Source: Quercus robur (taxonomy: Eukaryota > Streptophyta > Magnoliopsida > Fagales > Fagaceae). From it: a DNA stretch of 64,000 nt. Below, piece by piece: positions 34,064 to 47,324 of the stretch. The stretch covers positions 9,977,282 to 10,041,281 of the forward strand of contig NC_065535.1 of NCBI RefSeq assembly GCF_932294415.1, given 5' to 3'. The notes below the pieces were generated by a model. The model did no database searches. It saw only the letters and a program-made list of their open reading frames with translations, and was not told where the DNA came from. A program made the position numbers and the translations under genes. The stretch's first letter is position 1. The number at the start of each line of letters is the position of its first letter.

Positions 34064-36300
34064 CTGCTTTGATGCATAATAGTCTCAATCCTTGATTCCT
34101 TGTTGCCTTAGATTCCAAGAATATCCCGGGTTTGCCATTAATTTGCTCTGCCTTCTTCTTACTCTGCCATGATTGCTGTACTTGAATATTTTTCTTTTTG
34201 TCTTTTAAAGGGTGCTGATAAGTAATAACACTGAATTCCATTCTACGTGGCTCTCAGTTATCAAACATTTTCGTCCATTCGTTTGGGAAACAGCGTTTCA
34301 CCAGCTACCCTTCAACTCACTGTACATAGATTGACAGGACCTACATATTCTTAACCGTGTCCCCTATAGCTTAGACCAGAATAGTGTTTCCACGAGAGAG
34401 AGAGAGAGAGAGTTCCTAGTTTTTCTGTTGCGTAGTGAGTGATTAAAAATAAGCCATAAAGATTTGGAGTTTTGCTTGGTCGACGACATTTCCTTTTGTT
34501 TTCTACCACGGGCATGTCGTTTTCAAAGCTACGCCATTGACCTTTTTGGTGTTAAACATAGGGCCGAAAATGAATCTACGTGATTATGAATAGTTTATGC
34601 TTAATACAGAAAATGTTTATTAATATTTGTTTGTTTAGCAAATAAGTTAAACTCAAGCTTGAGTTTAAGTTCAATTATTAAATAAATTAAGCTTAAATAT
34701 AATAATGTGTTTATAAATAAATTCATAAATATATGACTTAATTCAACTATATATAATATTATATTTTTATATATATAATTTCTAAAAATATATTTATACA
34801 AGCTCCAAATCAGATTGTATGAGTTTATAAAGAGGTTTATATTATATTAAATTATTATTTTTAGTTTAATAATAATAATAATATAAATAGTCTATTTGTA
34901 ATTAAAAAAAAATTATACATTTGTGTATGGGTAAAAATTTCTAATTATAGTATTACTATATATGGGGAAAAAATAACTTAATCACGTAATTCGTTAAAAT
35001 GGTCGAGCTTGTTTGACAAAAAAATAAACTAAATTTGAACAAATAATTTTATTTGGCAATAAGTTCAAGACCAACTTGCATTCAAAATAAAATTACATAA
35101 ACAAATTTGAATTTTTTATTCTCGGTTGGCTAGGCTTGTTTCTAGTTGTACATAAACCCTGTCTTCTTCTAAACAACATCTCCCATCATGCTCAACAAAA
35201 TACCCAAAAAAATGTAGCAAATGAACAGAACATCACCCAAGTTTTCAAGTACTGTTCATTGTCAATCCTAAGAAAAAAAAAATTATTTTATTTCTCTGTG
35301 TGTGTATATATTGCCATGACCATCAAAGAGGAGGCGAAATGAAAACAGTGGTGAGTCGATTTGGTGGTTGTGCATAGCGTTAATCTCGTGTGTCGATTTG
35401 TGCTCCAGTGAGAAAGGAGCATTGGACCTTAGCTTGGATCCAGTGGCACGATTATTTTTTTTTTTTATTTTTTTCCTTTGAAGAAAAAAAAAGGTAATTT
35501 GTGTTCTTGAAAAGACTATAAGAAGTGAAAAGCTAACACCTATTAGTTTTATGAAGACTCCAATTGAGTAGTTAATACAACATATTGAGACATAACTTGA
35601 TCTAAAAGCTTAAACTTATAAATTTGGGCATGTCCAACTATATTATATTAGCTATTCTCTCTTCTCATTACTAGACCACTCACATATGTATATCAACAAT
35701 TTCCCTTTCAAGTGTAAGTTTTTGTAATGTGGGGAATGTGTGTAGGCTGAACTATTTTGGGTTTGTTTAGCAATGAGAGTTGCTTAGAACATTTAGTAGG
35801 TGGTTAGACACCTCTACAAGAACACTAAGTTCCAAAGAAAAGCACACAAAGGCTTAAAATCACTAATTCTAAAAAAATTGGTTGGAAAATGATAGTATAA
35901 AAGTACTTATACAATTTGTTCTACAACTAACAACCATTAGTATCGTGCCAAGTGTCAAACTAATACTGGTTTCATCTGATACAAGTAACTAACTAATTCA
36001 AATAAGAATGACTGCCATATAAGCTAATTGCCTTAATGCTCTTGTTTGGACATAAAAATAGTTGTAACTAATTGTTCTAAACAACTAAGGCAGCTAGCTA
36101 GAACTTAGACAAAGACATGTTAAAACAGCTTAAAAGATGCTCTTGTATCATTTTGCCTCTATGGGTCACAAACAAGTCTCACTACCTCCCCACTCATCCA
36201 TGAGAAGCCGCCCCTATATATGTCATGTCCATAGGAATATTTAGTGATATGTACGCTATAAATTCATATTGTGGATTATCAAAAACAAATTCATATTGTG
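34064..36300. other. Intergenic repeats, no gene
   Basis: 34250-34420 carries pieces related to the GTTTGGAT / CACTGTTCAC MITE family and a (GA)n run at 34394-34413. 34600-35120 is an AT-rich dispersed repeat with AACTCAAGCTTGAGTTTAAG. The remainder has no recognisable feature. Confidence 0.4.
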
Positions 36301-36581
36301 CCCGTTTGGATTGCCCGTTTCCTGGCGTCTGCGTTTTGGTTCTGAGGTTTTCTCTTTTTTTTTTTTTTTTTTTTTTTGGTTCAGCCCGCATTTGTTGACT
36401 TTTGCACAGTGAACAGTGCATTCGTGCACTGTTCACAGACCCACAAATTCCACTTTTCAGCAACTTTTTCATTAAAAATTGGTCCCACAGCACTATTCAC
36501 ACATTTAAAAATTATTTTGCTACAGTGTTTTCAGTTTCAGTTTTCAGTTTCAGCAAAAATAAGCTCAATCCAAACGGACCC
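36301..36581. mobile_element. MITE of the GTTTGGAT / CACTGTTCAC family, copy 2
   Basis: Starts CCCGTTTGGATTG and ends CAATCCAAACGGACCC (inverted), 281 bp, flanked by the direct repeat ATTGTG at 36295-36300 and 36582-36587. The interior has a T run, the inverted pair CAGTGAACAGTGCA/TGCACTGTTCACAG and the shared CAGCAACTTTTTCATTAAAAA block. Confidence 0.8.
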
Positions 36582-36875
36582 ATTGTGTCACTTCAATATA
36601 TGTTTCACAATCAAATATGAAAATTAAACCATGCATCATGCTTAATTCAAACAATATACTTCCAAGTTCCAACCATGCAATGCCTACAATAGTTTTCACA
36701 ATATACTATCATGTCATTTTATTGCTATAGACAAAGAGAGAGATCAACTAATTACGATAATTTTTGCAAATTGTGCCCAAAGTTACGTCCTAATCAATGG
36801 CTATTTCCTAGTAACAAATCAAGCTCCCCCAATCTTTTCTTCCTAGTAACACAACAATTTCTACAATTTTTGTTG

Positions 36876-37134
36876 GGGTTTGGATTGGGTGTCTGCATTT
36901 ACAAACACGTTTTTTTTTTTTTTTTTAGCCGTAGTTATTGACTTTTAGAGACAAAATTTACTGTTTATGAATAGTATATATACTGTTCACATACTGTGCA
37001 TGCACTGTTCACGTATTTAAAAATATTAAAAAATGGGTCCCACGATACTATTCACACATTTAAAAATTATTTTGTTATAGTATTTTCAGTTTTTAGTTTT
37101 CAGTTCCAGCAGTAATAAGTTCAATCCAAACAGA
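36876..37134. mobile_element. MITE of the same family, copy 3
   Basis: GGTTTGGATTGG at the left, CAATCCAAACAGATCA at the right, in the same orientation as copy 2 and 295 bp from it. The near-direct repeat TTTGTT lies on both sides. It shares the TGGGTCCCACGATACTATTCA and AAAAATTATTTTG blocks. Confidence 0.7.
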
Positions 37135-40132
37135 TCATTTGTTACAATTTGCCTACGTGACAAGTTATGAGTAGTAAAAATAAAATGATGAGTCCATATG
37201 AGTTCATAATTTTACCACTCACGAGTTACCATATAACAAAATTATGATAAAATTGTAAAAATAATTGTGATATTAAAAGAGAAAATATAAGATATTTTGA
37301 ATGCATGCATCCTCTCACATATATGAGGGCGAGCCCCACGAGTATGAGAGAGAAAATACATGCATTCTGAAACACCTAATCCCGCCTCGGTATTGAAGCT
37401 GCCGATGAAATTTCTAAGGTGGTGGAGCCTACGCACTGCATGGGGATGGGGTAGACAGTACGAGTATAATGTAACACAGCCACGTGGGGTTACGATACTG
37501 TAGTTTAGTAAAATATCAGAGAAGGAAAGGACAAGGTCGCTTTCGGTTGTTTACGAATAACGACAACCATGCATAGATAGTCATGTCGACATCGGATCAA
37601 TAACAGTCGTTAATTCTAGGCCGAAAGGCCACACGTCTCCATTATTGTGAATCGGTGTGGATTATAAATTTTTTTAATAGAAAACCATCAGCAATGGTGT
37701 CATTTATATTGGTACAACAAATTTACAATTGGTTGATTAAATAACATTATAATTAATGATCTATTTGAACTGAACGGAGGGAAAAAAAATAAAGTAAATA
37801 TAATTTAAAATTAATTTATTTTTAGTTAATTTAATTTTACTTTCTTTTTATTACTTCATTCTATTCAAACATACCTTAAATGTAGTTTTTTAACTAGTAT
37901 CATGATTATTTCCATTTCAATACAATTTTCAAACTAGAAATTGTCAAGGTTGTGTCAGTTGTTATATAAAGTATATATATTTTTTACTTCTAATATTACT
38001 TATATTTAAATTGCAGCTTATTGTGATTAATCACAATGGCAACATGCTTTTGTTTTGTTTTATTTTTCTAAGTTATTATTTATCATTGATTGAACTATTT
38101 CTCATTTATTTTGTAGTTCGTACACCCCCCTCTCTCTCTCTTTCATATGTGAAATTTAAGAGTTGTCAGTCATTTGCTTAAAGTGACATCTTCAAACATT
38201 TTTAAAACTTTAATTGATAAAAACATTTATTTTTAATAATTAAACGACTTGATTTTTTTAAGGGAAAATTTATTATTTATTGAATGGGATAATAAGGTTC
38301 ATAAATTTTGCTTGGGAGCAATAATTTTCAGTTTTATTCAATTTAGGCATAACATCATATTGGGTAATGGACATGGCACATTTGTAGGAGCCTAGCGAAC
38401 TTGGAACATGACACTGCATCCGTGACTAAAACTTAGATCAATAAAATAAAAATAATGTACTGTAGAGTGTAATGAAGTTAAAGAGCTACTCAAAATAAAT
38501 ACTAAATAAATAAAAGGGGTAAAAAGCTACTATCATCATGGCCAAAAAGAGCAACTTTTTAGTGTGTATATATATTATTAAATTTGAAAATATGACATGG
38601 GTAAACTTTAGTTTAAGTAAAAATTTCACATGAAGATTGTTATTTCCTCATTCCATATTATTTCTCAAGTAATTGCCAATCCGAGTATTAATGTAAGGAA
38701 AAATTTAACATAATATGATTTTTTCGGTATTATTTTTTTAGGTTCAAATATGAAATTTAATAATTATAATAGTTATTTATTATAATTATATTTGTATATA
38801 ATACTAAATATTCTAATATTATAAATTTATTACGGCTGCTTTTGTATGAGAAACTAATTTGGAATATTGTTATTCCCTCCTTCCATATTGTTTGTCAATT
38901 CTTCCATTTTGGAATGTTTAAAATATGATTCACTGTGAAAATTTAATAAACATAATTATACGATTCAACTGGCAATTCTTAGTGTTTCCAGCAAAAACAT
39001 CCAAATTTTAAATTCTCAACTCCCAACTTTTTTTTTTTTTAGTTAGTTTACACTATCTAATTTGAGAAGTCAATAATTATTTCCGTTTACTTTAATTGTG
39101 TCAATTAAGAAAGATAATTTTCAAAATTGATAACTTTTATTTTAAAAAACAATGTATTAAATGATGCTCTTTCAAAAAGTTTGATCTGTTATTTTAGGAG
39201 TAGCAAGTGTAACATGCAATGCTCAACTTCTCAAACTTTTGTTTAGAGCTTTGATTAGAAGAATATTCATCTTGAATCAACAAAAATTATTAAATTTAGT
39301 GTGTGTTTGGCTCCAAATTGAAAAATCAGCTCATTTTATTATTTAACTTATTTTTGCTACTATTTATGGGTCTCACTGTATTTTTTGATACTATTTATGA
39401 GTTTCACTTTACTATTTTAGTAGACTTTTACCTTTATCTATAGTACCTTTTGTAAAAAGTTTTCAATTTTAATAAAATAAACAAATTCCAAATAGACTAT
39501 AGATAAAAAAATTATTATCACCATCCCAACGACCCCCTTAAAAAAAAAAAAAAAAAAAAGTTTCCCAACACAAGTTAGATTAGATATATAGTGTGAACTT
39601 TGCACATGGATTTGAAGTTCAATTTCGTGGAAAAAAGAAAAAAAAAAAAAAGAAAAAATCACAAATGTGTACTTTAAAAATTGTTACAATTTCGTTGACA
39701 AAGAAATTCTCTAAGTACGTTTTCTAAGCTCGATTTTCAAAATTAAATCCCGTTTTATATGGCACGTGGCCTGATATTTACCTCAGAAATGAGCCACTGT
39801 GAGAGTGAAGAGCTGGCAACAACTCTAGCAACACGATGAAATCATCCTCAAAGTTCAAACTAATCTTTCCAAACAAAAGCATACATGATTCTAGAATCTA
39901 GTGTCTAGACTTCTAGGTAATTTAAATAATATTAAAATATAGTATATTATGTAAAAAGAAAATAGTAATAATAAAACATTTATCACCGAATACAAAAAGT
40001 ATAACGTATTTTTACCATATTTTTATAATAAATTTTATGTAAAAAGTTATTATTAGTCTTGAAAAATATTATTGTTATGCATTTTAATTTTAATTTATTA
40101 TTGAAATTATTATTTATTCTTATTAGTAATAA
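37135..40132. other. Intergenic, AT-rich; weak MITE-like piece
   Basis: 37298-37370 holds a short imperfect hairpin (GAATGCATGCATCC...). 39297-39500 begins GTGTGTTTGGCTCCAAAT and ends CAAATTCCAAATAGAC, resembling a diverged member of the TTTGG-type MITEs. No gene. Confidence 0.35.
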
Positions 40133-40135
40133 TTA

Positions 40136-40275
40136 GGGTCTGTTTGGTAGCCCATTTTGACCACACTTTTGAACATTTTAAACAACATTATATATATTTC
40201 ACACATTTTTTTCACCTACACGTATATCAAAATCATCCAAACAACATTACTCAAACTCCTCTACCAAACACCCCT
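40136..40275. mobile_element. Short Tourist-like MITE, 140 bp
   Basis: GGGTCTGTTTGGTAG at the left and CTACCAAACACCCC at the right form inverted termini, flanked by TTA (40133-40135 and 40276-40278), the target duplication of PIF/Harbinger elements. Non-coding, upstream of the AGPase gene. Confidence 0.7.
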
Positions 40276-40937
40276 TTAATAACAACTTGTTATTTTGGAT
40301 TTGTCCTTAGATTGTTAGGAATGTAACATTTCTCACTGCAAAATATTATTTACAACTTATAATAAAAATTCTTCCCAACAAAAATATTATTTATCAATCA
40401 GTTTCAAAAATGATAAAGGATTTACACTCACTTTGTAGTTTGTAACTTTGTATGGATTGGACGGTATCAAATGTGAAAGAGCAAGCAGAAAGCCTAAATT
40501 CAAAGAATACAAAACTACAAGTCCGTATTAAGTGCAAAGCTGTACAACTAGAATCTTAAGAGTTTCACAGACTGAGAGTTTCACAGACGCAACAAGATAC
40601 CAACTTTGCGGGGTTTCTCGTGACGACTCACAATCCAACCAATAAGACCATACCATCCTCCTCAGTTCCTTTCTCCATTTTCATCATCACTCAGAGTCTC
40701 AGTCAAGAACTTAACACATCCTCACTCTGATCACTTCAACAACCTTAGACTAGGCTCTAATTAAAATTTCAATATTTTTTCGCATCTGGGTGTTTCTGAG
40801 TCTTCCTTTTCGGATCGTTTTCTGATCTGAGAGTTTTTTTTTTTTTTTTTTTTTTTGGGTGTGAATTTTGTTACTTTTCTGAATAAAATCTATAAGAAAA
40901 AAGTGATCTTTGAATTTGATTCATTGGTGGGTCAACC
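40276..40937 (+). promoter_or_regulatory. Promoter and leader of the AGPase gene
   Basis: No gene precedes the ATG at 40938. 40560-40760 is GC-richer and probably contains transcription start; the leader has a T run at 40836-40857. No clear TATA box was fixed by eye. Confidence 0.35.
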
Positions 40938-43900
40938 ATGGATTCTTGCTGTGCCACACTGAAGGCCAATGCTTATCCAGTTAAACTTGGCGGAGGATTG
41001 AACAATGGAGGTACAAGGTTTTGGGGTGAGAGTATCAGAGGGAGCCCGAAAAGCAGGGATTTAAGTACCCAATTGTTGAAAAGTTCAAAAAAAGAAACCA
41101 GCAGGATCACTAAGCTTAAGCCCGGTGTTGCCTATTCTGTTCTCACTTCAGATATCAACAAACAGAACCTGGTGAGTGATTTCATTTGAGTGTTTATTTA
41201 TTTATTTAGGATGTGTTTATTCACTCTCACTGTTACATTAACATTTTTATTTCAGTCATTTCATGAACCACTTTTTGAGACTCCAAAGGCAGACCCGAAA
41301 AATGTAGCTTCGATCATATTAGGTGGAGGTGCTGGAACTCGCTTATTTCCTCTTACTAGTAGAAGAGCCAAGCCAGCGGTATGATATCAGCTATTTCTTT
41401 TGAAATTAGATTCTATGGCATTGGTAATTAATAATAGAATGACATTTGTTCAATATTGAGACACCAATTATTAGTGACAAAGCTAATAATTTTGGTTTTT
41501 GAAAGCTTGTTATGAAGTTGAATTTAATTTGGGGTGGATTTTTGTGATACTTTGGTGTGATCTGCAGGTTCCAATTGGAGGGTGTTACAGGCTGATTGAT
41601 ATCCCAATGAGTAATTGCATCAATAGTGGCATAAAGAAGATTTTTATTATGACACAGTTTAACTCTTTTTCCCTCAATCGTCACCTTGCTCGCACCTATA
41701 ATCTCGGAAATGGTGTGAATTTTGGAGATGGATTTGTGGAGGTAAGAAAATTGAGACAAACAGAAACCTTCATAGATATTTTAGGCATATGGAAGTATGT
41801 TAGAATTGCATCAATGATACTGCATGGCAATACTAACTGAGATTAATGATTTTTCATGTCCTGTGGAAATGAATGTTCCTTGATGATTTACAACTTTGTT
41901 TTAGTCATTTAGAAATTGGAGTCTTCATCAAAATTTTTTTTTTTTTTCAATGAAAGTTCCTGACGAATTAAAGCCTAATAAAATGGACAAACAGGTTTTG
42001 GCTGCCACTCAAACACCAGGAGAAAAAGGGAATAGATGGTTCCAAGGAACAGCAGATGCTGTAAGGCAATTTACATGGGTCTTTGAGGTGGGTGATTATG
42101 ATTGCATTTTTACTAAATATTGCATCCTCGTAATAAGCATAATCGGATTTTGTTTGATTCATGAAGGATGCCAAGAACAAGAGTATTGAGCATATATTGA
42201 TACTGTCAGGTGATCATCTCTACCGGATGGACTATATGGATTTTCTGCAGGTAATTATTTTCAGCCACTTAATGGTGCAATAGTTCATCTAGTACTAATT
42301 TGCCTTTTTGGAAAATCCTGCTTATTGATGGGATCTGTGCTTGCAGAAGCATATTGACACAGATGCTGATATTACAGTTTCATGTGTGCCTATGGATGAC
42401 AGGTATGGCTAGCGCTATCTGTCACAGTTTCAACTATACACTGTACATTATTTCTTAAGCTAGTGATAGGTTTACAGGAATAAAACAGCCAATGGTTATA
42501 ATTTTCATTTTGATTCTTCAAGTGAGATATGCATCCCAACCAAAAGGAAGAAAATGGCATTTAAGTTTTATAGAAGTTCTATGATCTCAGTTGCTGGTAT
42601 CTTGATATATATATATATATATATATATATTTAGCTGAGTTAGAAACCCTAATCTACCCTACATATACTGCTTCCTCTGGAGCTTGAACCTGTGATCCCT
42701 CACCCCACAAGCACTTGGTACATGTGAGGTGACCACCACGCCACAAGTCGTGGACCTTGTGGTTGTGGTTTCTTGATATTAATAGTTTAATATGTGTATT
42801 TGTCTTGCAGCCGTGCATCTGATTACGGACTGATGAAAATTGACAACAAAGGACGTATTATTCAATTTTCTGAGAAACCAAAAGGCCCAGACTTGAAAGC
42901 AATGGTAGGCAAATTTTCCTCATCACTGTTGTTTGAACTTTTCAGTTTTTTCTAAGGTATCTATGCCCAATTGGTTATTTTCTCACTCATTTGCACTGCA
43001 GCAAGTTGACACCACTATTCTAGGACTTTCTGAGAAAGATGCTCGGAATAACCCTTACATTGCATCAATGGGTGTTTATGTATTTAGAACTGATGTTCTA
43101 CTAAAGTTATTGAGATGGAGTTACCCTTCATGCAATGACTTTGGCTCTGAAATTATTCCGTCAGCTGTGAGGGAACATAATGTCCAAGTAAGACAGAAAT
43201 ACCTACATGATTTGTTGTGTGTGTTATTATTTAATGTTTTTGATCTTCCTATAGCTATTTGAATATTGCGAACAAGATTTTTATATGTTTATTGAATTAC
43301 ATATATAGTTTCTTAGTGGCTAGTGCATTTCATTGTCAGGCTTATTTATTCAATGACTACTGGGAGGACATTGGAACTATAAAGTCCTTTTTTGATGCCA
43401 ACTTGGCCCTCACAGAACAGGTTGGTATGACCGTAGCCCAAGTTACATTTTCTCAATTATGATCTGAAAAAATCCTATTGCAACTGATATTTGAGTAAAT
43501 GACTGTCTGGCAACTTGGAGTAATCAGGAAAGTATTCTGAATAAACTTCAGGAAGCAAGTGGTAGCTATAAAGTTGGGTGAGAAATTCAGTGATAATCCG
43601 TTAAAACCAAGAATAAATCTGAGTAGGAAAATGCTTCATGTGTTTGCAAATGAACTTAGAAATCTTTAGAATAGAAAAAAGAAAACCATGCATATTTGAA
43701 AAACCTATGTTAGAAATTTGGAGATTGAAATTGTGTCTTTCTTCCTTGTAAATGAGAAAATGACTCTATGAACTGATAATATAGTTCCTTTCATGCAGCC
43801 TCCAAAGTTTGAATTCAATTATCCAAAGACACCTTTCTACACCTCACCTAGATTCTTGCCGCCTACTAAAGTTGAAAAATGCAGGGTATGATCATGAGCT

Positions 43901-45220
43901 TAAATCAGTATGTAAGATAGCTCTGCTCCTTGTATCTCATAACTCAACTGTTTCTTGCAGATTTTGGATGCAATTATTTCTCATGGTTGCTTCTTGCGGG
44001 AATGTAGTGTTCAACACTCTATAGTGGGTGTGCGCTCACGTTTAGAGAATGGTGTAGAACTCGAGGTGAGCTAATATCTTATGCTTAAGTAGCTCTCCTT
44101 GACTATATAGAGTAATTGGCCATTTGATGTGCAATCCACAAAAACATGTGGGTGCTGATTGTCAAGTTATATTGACTTGTAACGGCTCCTTCAGATGTCC
44201 GGTAGTCTATACCTCTTTCAAAATAGTGTTATGGTTTTTGATTTCAGTAATTCTACAGGATAACCATGTAATTGAATATTGCTAGCCAAAAGTAAATGTA
44301 TTGCACATTTTTAAAAAAAAATTGCCTCCCAAGATTTGGCTAGTTCGTGCTTTCCACTCCAAGGTGTGCAGGAAATATCTTTCTGCAAAGTGCAGAGTAA
44401 ACCTCTCAAGCACTTAGTGATAGCATAATAGTTATTATTTCCAATAATTGAGTTTTAAGAACTTAACTTCCAATATAAGTTATTCATCTTGAGAGTAGCT
44501 TCAATATGAGCAAATGAAGTTTTTGTATGTGAGTTCCTGTTTGAATCTGTTCAAATTTTGATTGGTGAATATGGAATGATGTAGGAGCTTTTACTGTTTT
44601 GCTCTTCATTTTACAGAGTGAAAATTAATTATGTTTGGTTATGGAATTTACTTTCCAGGATACTATGATGATGGGTGCAGACTACTACCAAACAGAATCT
44701 GAAATTGCATCTCTGCTAGCAGAGGGAAAGGTTCCAGTAGGCGTAGGACAGAATACCAAAATCAGGTAGGATTTAATTGTGTTACTAATCCCAGTGCACG
44801 TATGTGTGCACATGCGTGATAGGGAATAATTAGAAATGATTAATGTTTCACAACTGAATGCTGTCTTAGAAGTTCATAATGAAATGCCTTAGTCTATTAA
44901 CTAATTTCTAATGTCAACTATCTTGAAGGAATTGCATAATTGATAAGAATGCCAGGATTGGAAGAGATGTGGTCATTGCAAATGGTGATGTAAGAATGGC
45001 TTTCTGCGCTCGTTAAATTTTGAATTGCTTTGCACTTCAAGCTTATCCAAGTTATTGAAGAATGGTGTATTACTGTTCATTTACACACTGCTTAAGGAAA
45101 TTTTTTTTGACTTCTCAGGGTGTTGAGGAAGCAGAAAGGCCAAACGAAGGGTTTTACATTCGGTCAGGGATTGCGGTCATACTGAAGAATGCAACAATTA
45201 AAGATGGAACGGTCATTTAG
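40938..45220 (+). CDS. APL: AGPase large subunit, plastid (14 exons, about 528 aa)
   Basis: Glucose-1-phosphate adenylyltransferase large subunit, which makes ADP-glucose with the small subunit in plastids, the first committed step of starch synthesis. Exons: 40938-41171, 41256-41378, 41568-41741, 41995-42087, 42167-42250, 42347-42402, 42811-42904, 43002-43187, 43340-43420, 43799-43885, 43961-44065, 44659-44765, 44929-44989, 45119-45220. Borders are GT-AG and phases agree, with no interruption. About 70 N-terminal residues look like a transit peptide. Motifs: [12 protein letters not shown] at about 101-112, [21 protein letters not shown] with Asp224, FSEKPKG, and the C-terminal beta-helix ending in the family's usual DGTVI. 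The [12 protein letters not shown] sequence marks a large subunit. It keeps Arg107 and Lys117, residues that non-catalytic large subunits have lost, so it resembles the catalytically competent APL1/APL2 type. Confidence 0.96.
42609..42770 (-). mobile_element. SINE in AGPase intron 6 with (TA)n tail
   Basis: Flanked by the 9-bp direct repeat TCTTGATAT (42600-42608 and 42771-42779). On the minus strand the head has an A-box-like TGGCGTGGTGGTCACC and a B-box-like GGTTCAAGCTC, then a short body and a (TA)n run (42609-42630) in place of a poly-A tail. It differs from the SINEs at 7099 and 8037. Confidence 0.7.
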
Positions 45221-46050
45221 ATCTTTCACACTTGCAAAGAGTTCATGTCCAGATTGAGCCAGTGTTGCAAGCATTAGCCAGCTAGTTTTGGGTTTTAAAT
45301 TGCATGCAGTAATAAATACTAGCAGGAATGCCCCTATATATGTAAATCACTAGTTCCTTAGATATCTGTAGGAAGGCCTCCTAGTTCCTGAATAAAAAGA
45401 ACTGTTGCTTGATTCAATTTAGTAGTTCAAACTGCATTCTTAGTCTCTCTGTACATTAGTCACACTTCAATTTTGCCTAAATAATTTTAGTCTCTGCTCG
45501 TTTGTCATATTTTCAACTTTGTCTTTAGACTTTTAATTGTATTAAGTTCGTCCTTCAACTTTCAACACGAGACCCCTCAGACAATTAAATGTGTTAATTT
45601 CATTCTTTAATTTTCAAAATGAAGTCAATGTCACCCATCAATTTTCAAAATTATGTCAATTTGACACCAGTTAAATGTATAGGGACCAAGTTGAAATTAC
45701 CCCATTGTTGGAGGGCTAAAAAGTATAATTTGCCTTCCATTTATTTTTACTAGAAGCCCATGACTGATGCTAAAGCTAAAAATATTAGACACTTAGCTTA
45801 ATACATAGGTGTAAATCTCAAAACTCTTTTCCAATACTACTCTCTTGGATAAACAAATATCATCTGTAACAGATAATTCACCTCTTAGAAGTCATACATT
45901 TCCGGTACACAGCTTATAATGCTGGTAATCTGTAACTACTCTTACTATTGTTGGGATTCTCTTTGCTCAATTTTCGTTATTATTGTCCTTGCTTTTAATC
46001 TCTCTTGCTTTCGTCCACTTCTCAATGTTTCTCAGCCTAGCATACAACTA
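45221..46050. other. 3' region between AGPase and mannanase pseudogene
   Basis: AATAAA at 45392 fits the AGPase polyadenylation signal. From about 45645 on, the sequence matches the 3' flank of the intact mannanase gene (57728 onward), marking the left edge of the mannanase duplication. 45440-45640 looks like an AT-rich dispersed repeat. Confidence 0.6.
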
Positions 46051-46395
46051 TCTAATCTATTTAGCCTTCGAGACTCTTGAGCAATCAAAATAGCTGTTGA
46101 GGAATTCTCATTGAGGATTACTTCGAGTCCATTCCTGCAGCTAGAAGTTGCCAGAACAAGCCGCCAACACCTGCACCTCCACCTCTAGCATTTAAATAGA
46201 TTGTTGAGTAAACTGTGTTGAAAAGCTGGTCCCTTTGTGCAATACTAGATCACTTCAAAGATTTTCCAAACTCAGCAATGAGAACTGGCTTGTGAAGGAT
46301 ATTCTGTGCATCTTGTATATGATCAGTAAGCCAACTGTTCAAAAATGAGAGTTGGCTTTCATCACTTGAGCCAGGCAACCTGCTCATCAAACCAG

Positions 46396-46428
<33 letters not shown>

Positions 46429-46884
46429 CTCTTTAAGGAAATGGTTGCTAATTAATTGTCAGTTTTAAGCAGAAACTTTCTTTTATTGAGTCCATACCAT
46501 TGTTCAGGGTATGCGTGAACTGTGGCAAAGTCGATGCCAGGGATTTGATTATTTCATTTATTTGTGATGAAATCTGTCCCTACTTGAATATTAGGATTTG
46601 ATCGCTGCTTTGATACTCCATAAAACCCTTCTAAACCAACTTCTAGCAAGTGTTTTCCATCTATGGATTTTAGTTAGGGTGCCATCTCTGCAATCCAGGC
46701 CTGTCAGAGAAACGCATTATAGTAAAACATTAAAACCACACACACACGTATATAAATGCTTTCTTTTGCCCATTGAAATTTGATATCTTTTTCTTGTTTG
46801 ACTCTATTAGCTAGTGTGTGACTGGTATTATATGCATGACAAAATAATAGCCATGTTTCTCGTTTCCTTATGCTGAAGGCATTA

Positions 46885-46995
46885 CTGAAGACTGGAGAGG
46901 TCAGCTCATCAGGCCTTTGTGCTATGACAAATGCCTTCCATCAAAAGTGATAAGTCGTGGTTCAAGTCTAGAGATAAATCTCTCAAAAAAAGAAG
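46885..46995 (+). mobile_element. SINE-like element shared by both mannanase copies
   Basis: Shows an A-box-like GTCAGCTCATCAGG and a B-box GGTTCAAGTCTAG, then a purine-rich tail. The counterpart in the intact gene is 58860-58970 (GTCAGCTCAGCAGG, GGTTCAAGTCC). Its presence in intron 3 of both copies shows it inserted before the gene duplication. Target duplications not resolved. Confidence 0.5.
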
Positions 46996-47074
46996 AAGAA
47001 GAAGCTTATTTACTAATCACTTATTCACTTCTCTTAGACCCTGCAAAAATTGGAGTTAAATATATTGGATACGA

Positions 47075-47107
<33 letters not shown>

Positions 47108-47324
47108 CATTGATGAAACTAATTGTTTCTTAACTGATGCTAATGCAAGTACAAAGTCATTGTCACTGTCACTGTTTCTTTTCCTTCTTTTTTTTTTTTT
47201 TTTACTGATTCTAAAATTTATATAATCAACCTGTCCAAATTCTAGTTAATAGGTTTGGTTCAATTACGATTGCTGCTCCTTCCTGCTTCAAGCAGCTAAC
47301 CAAAGAAAATCTATTTCATTAGTA

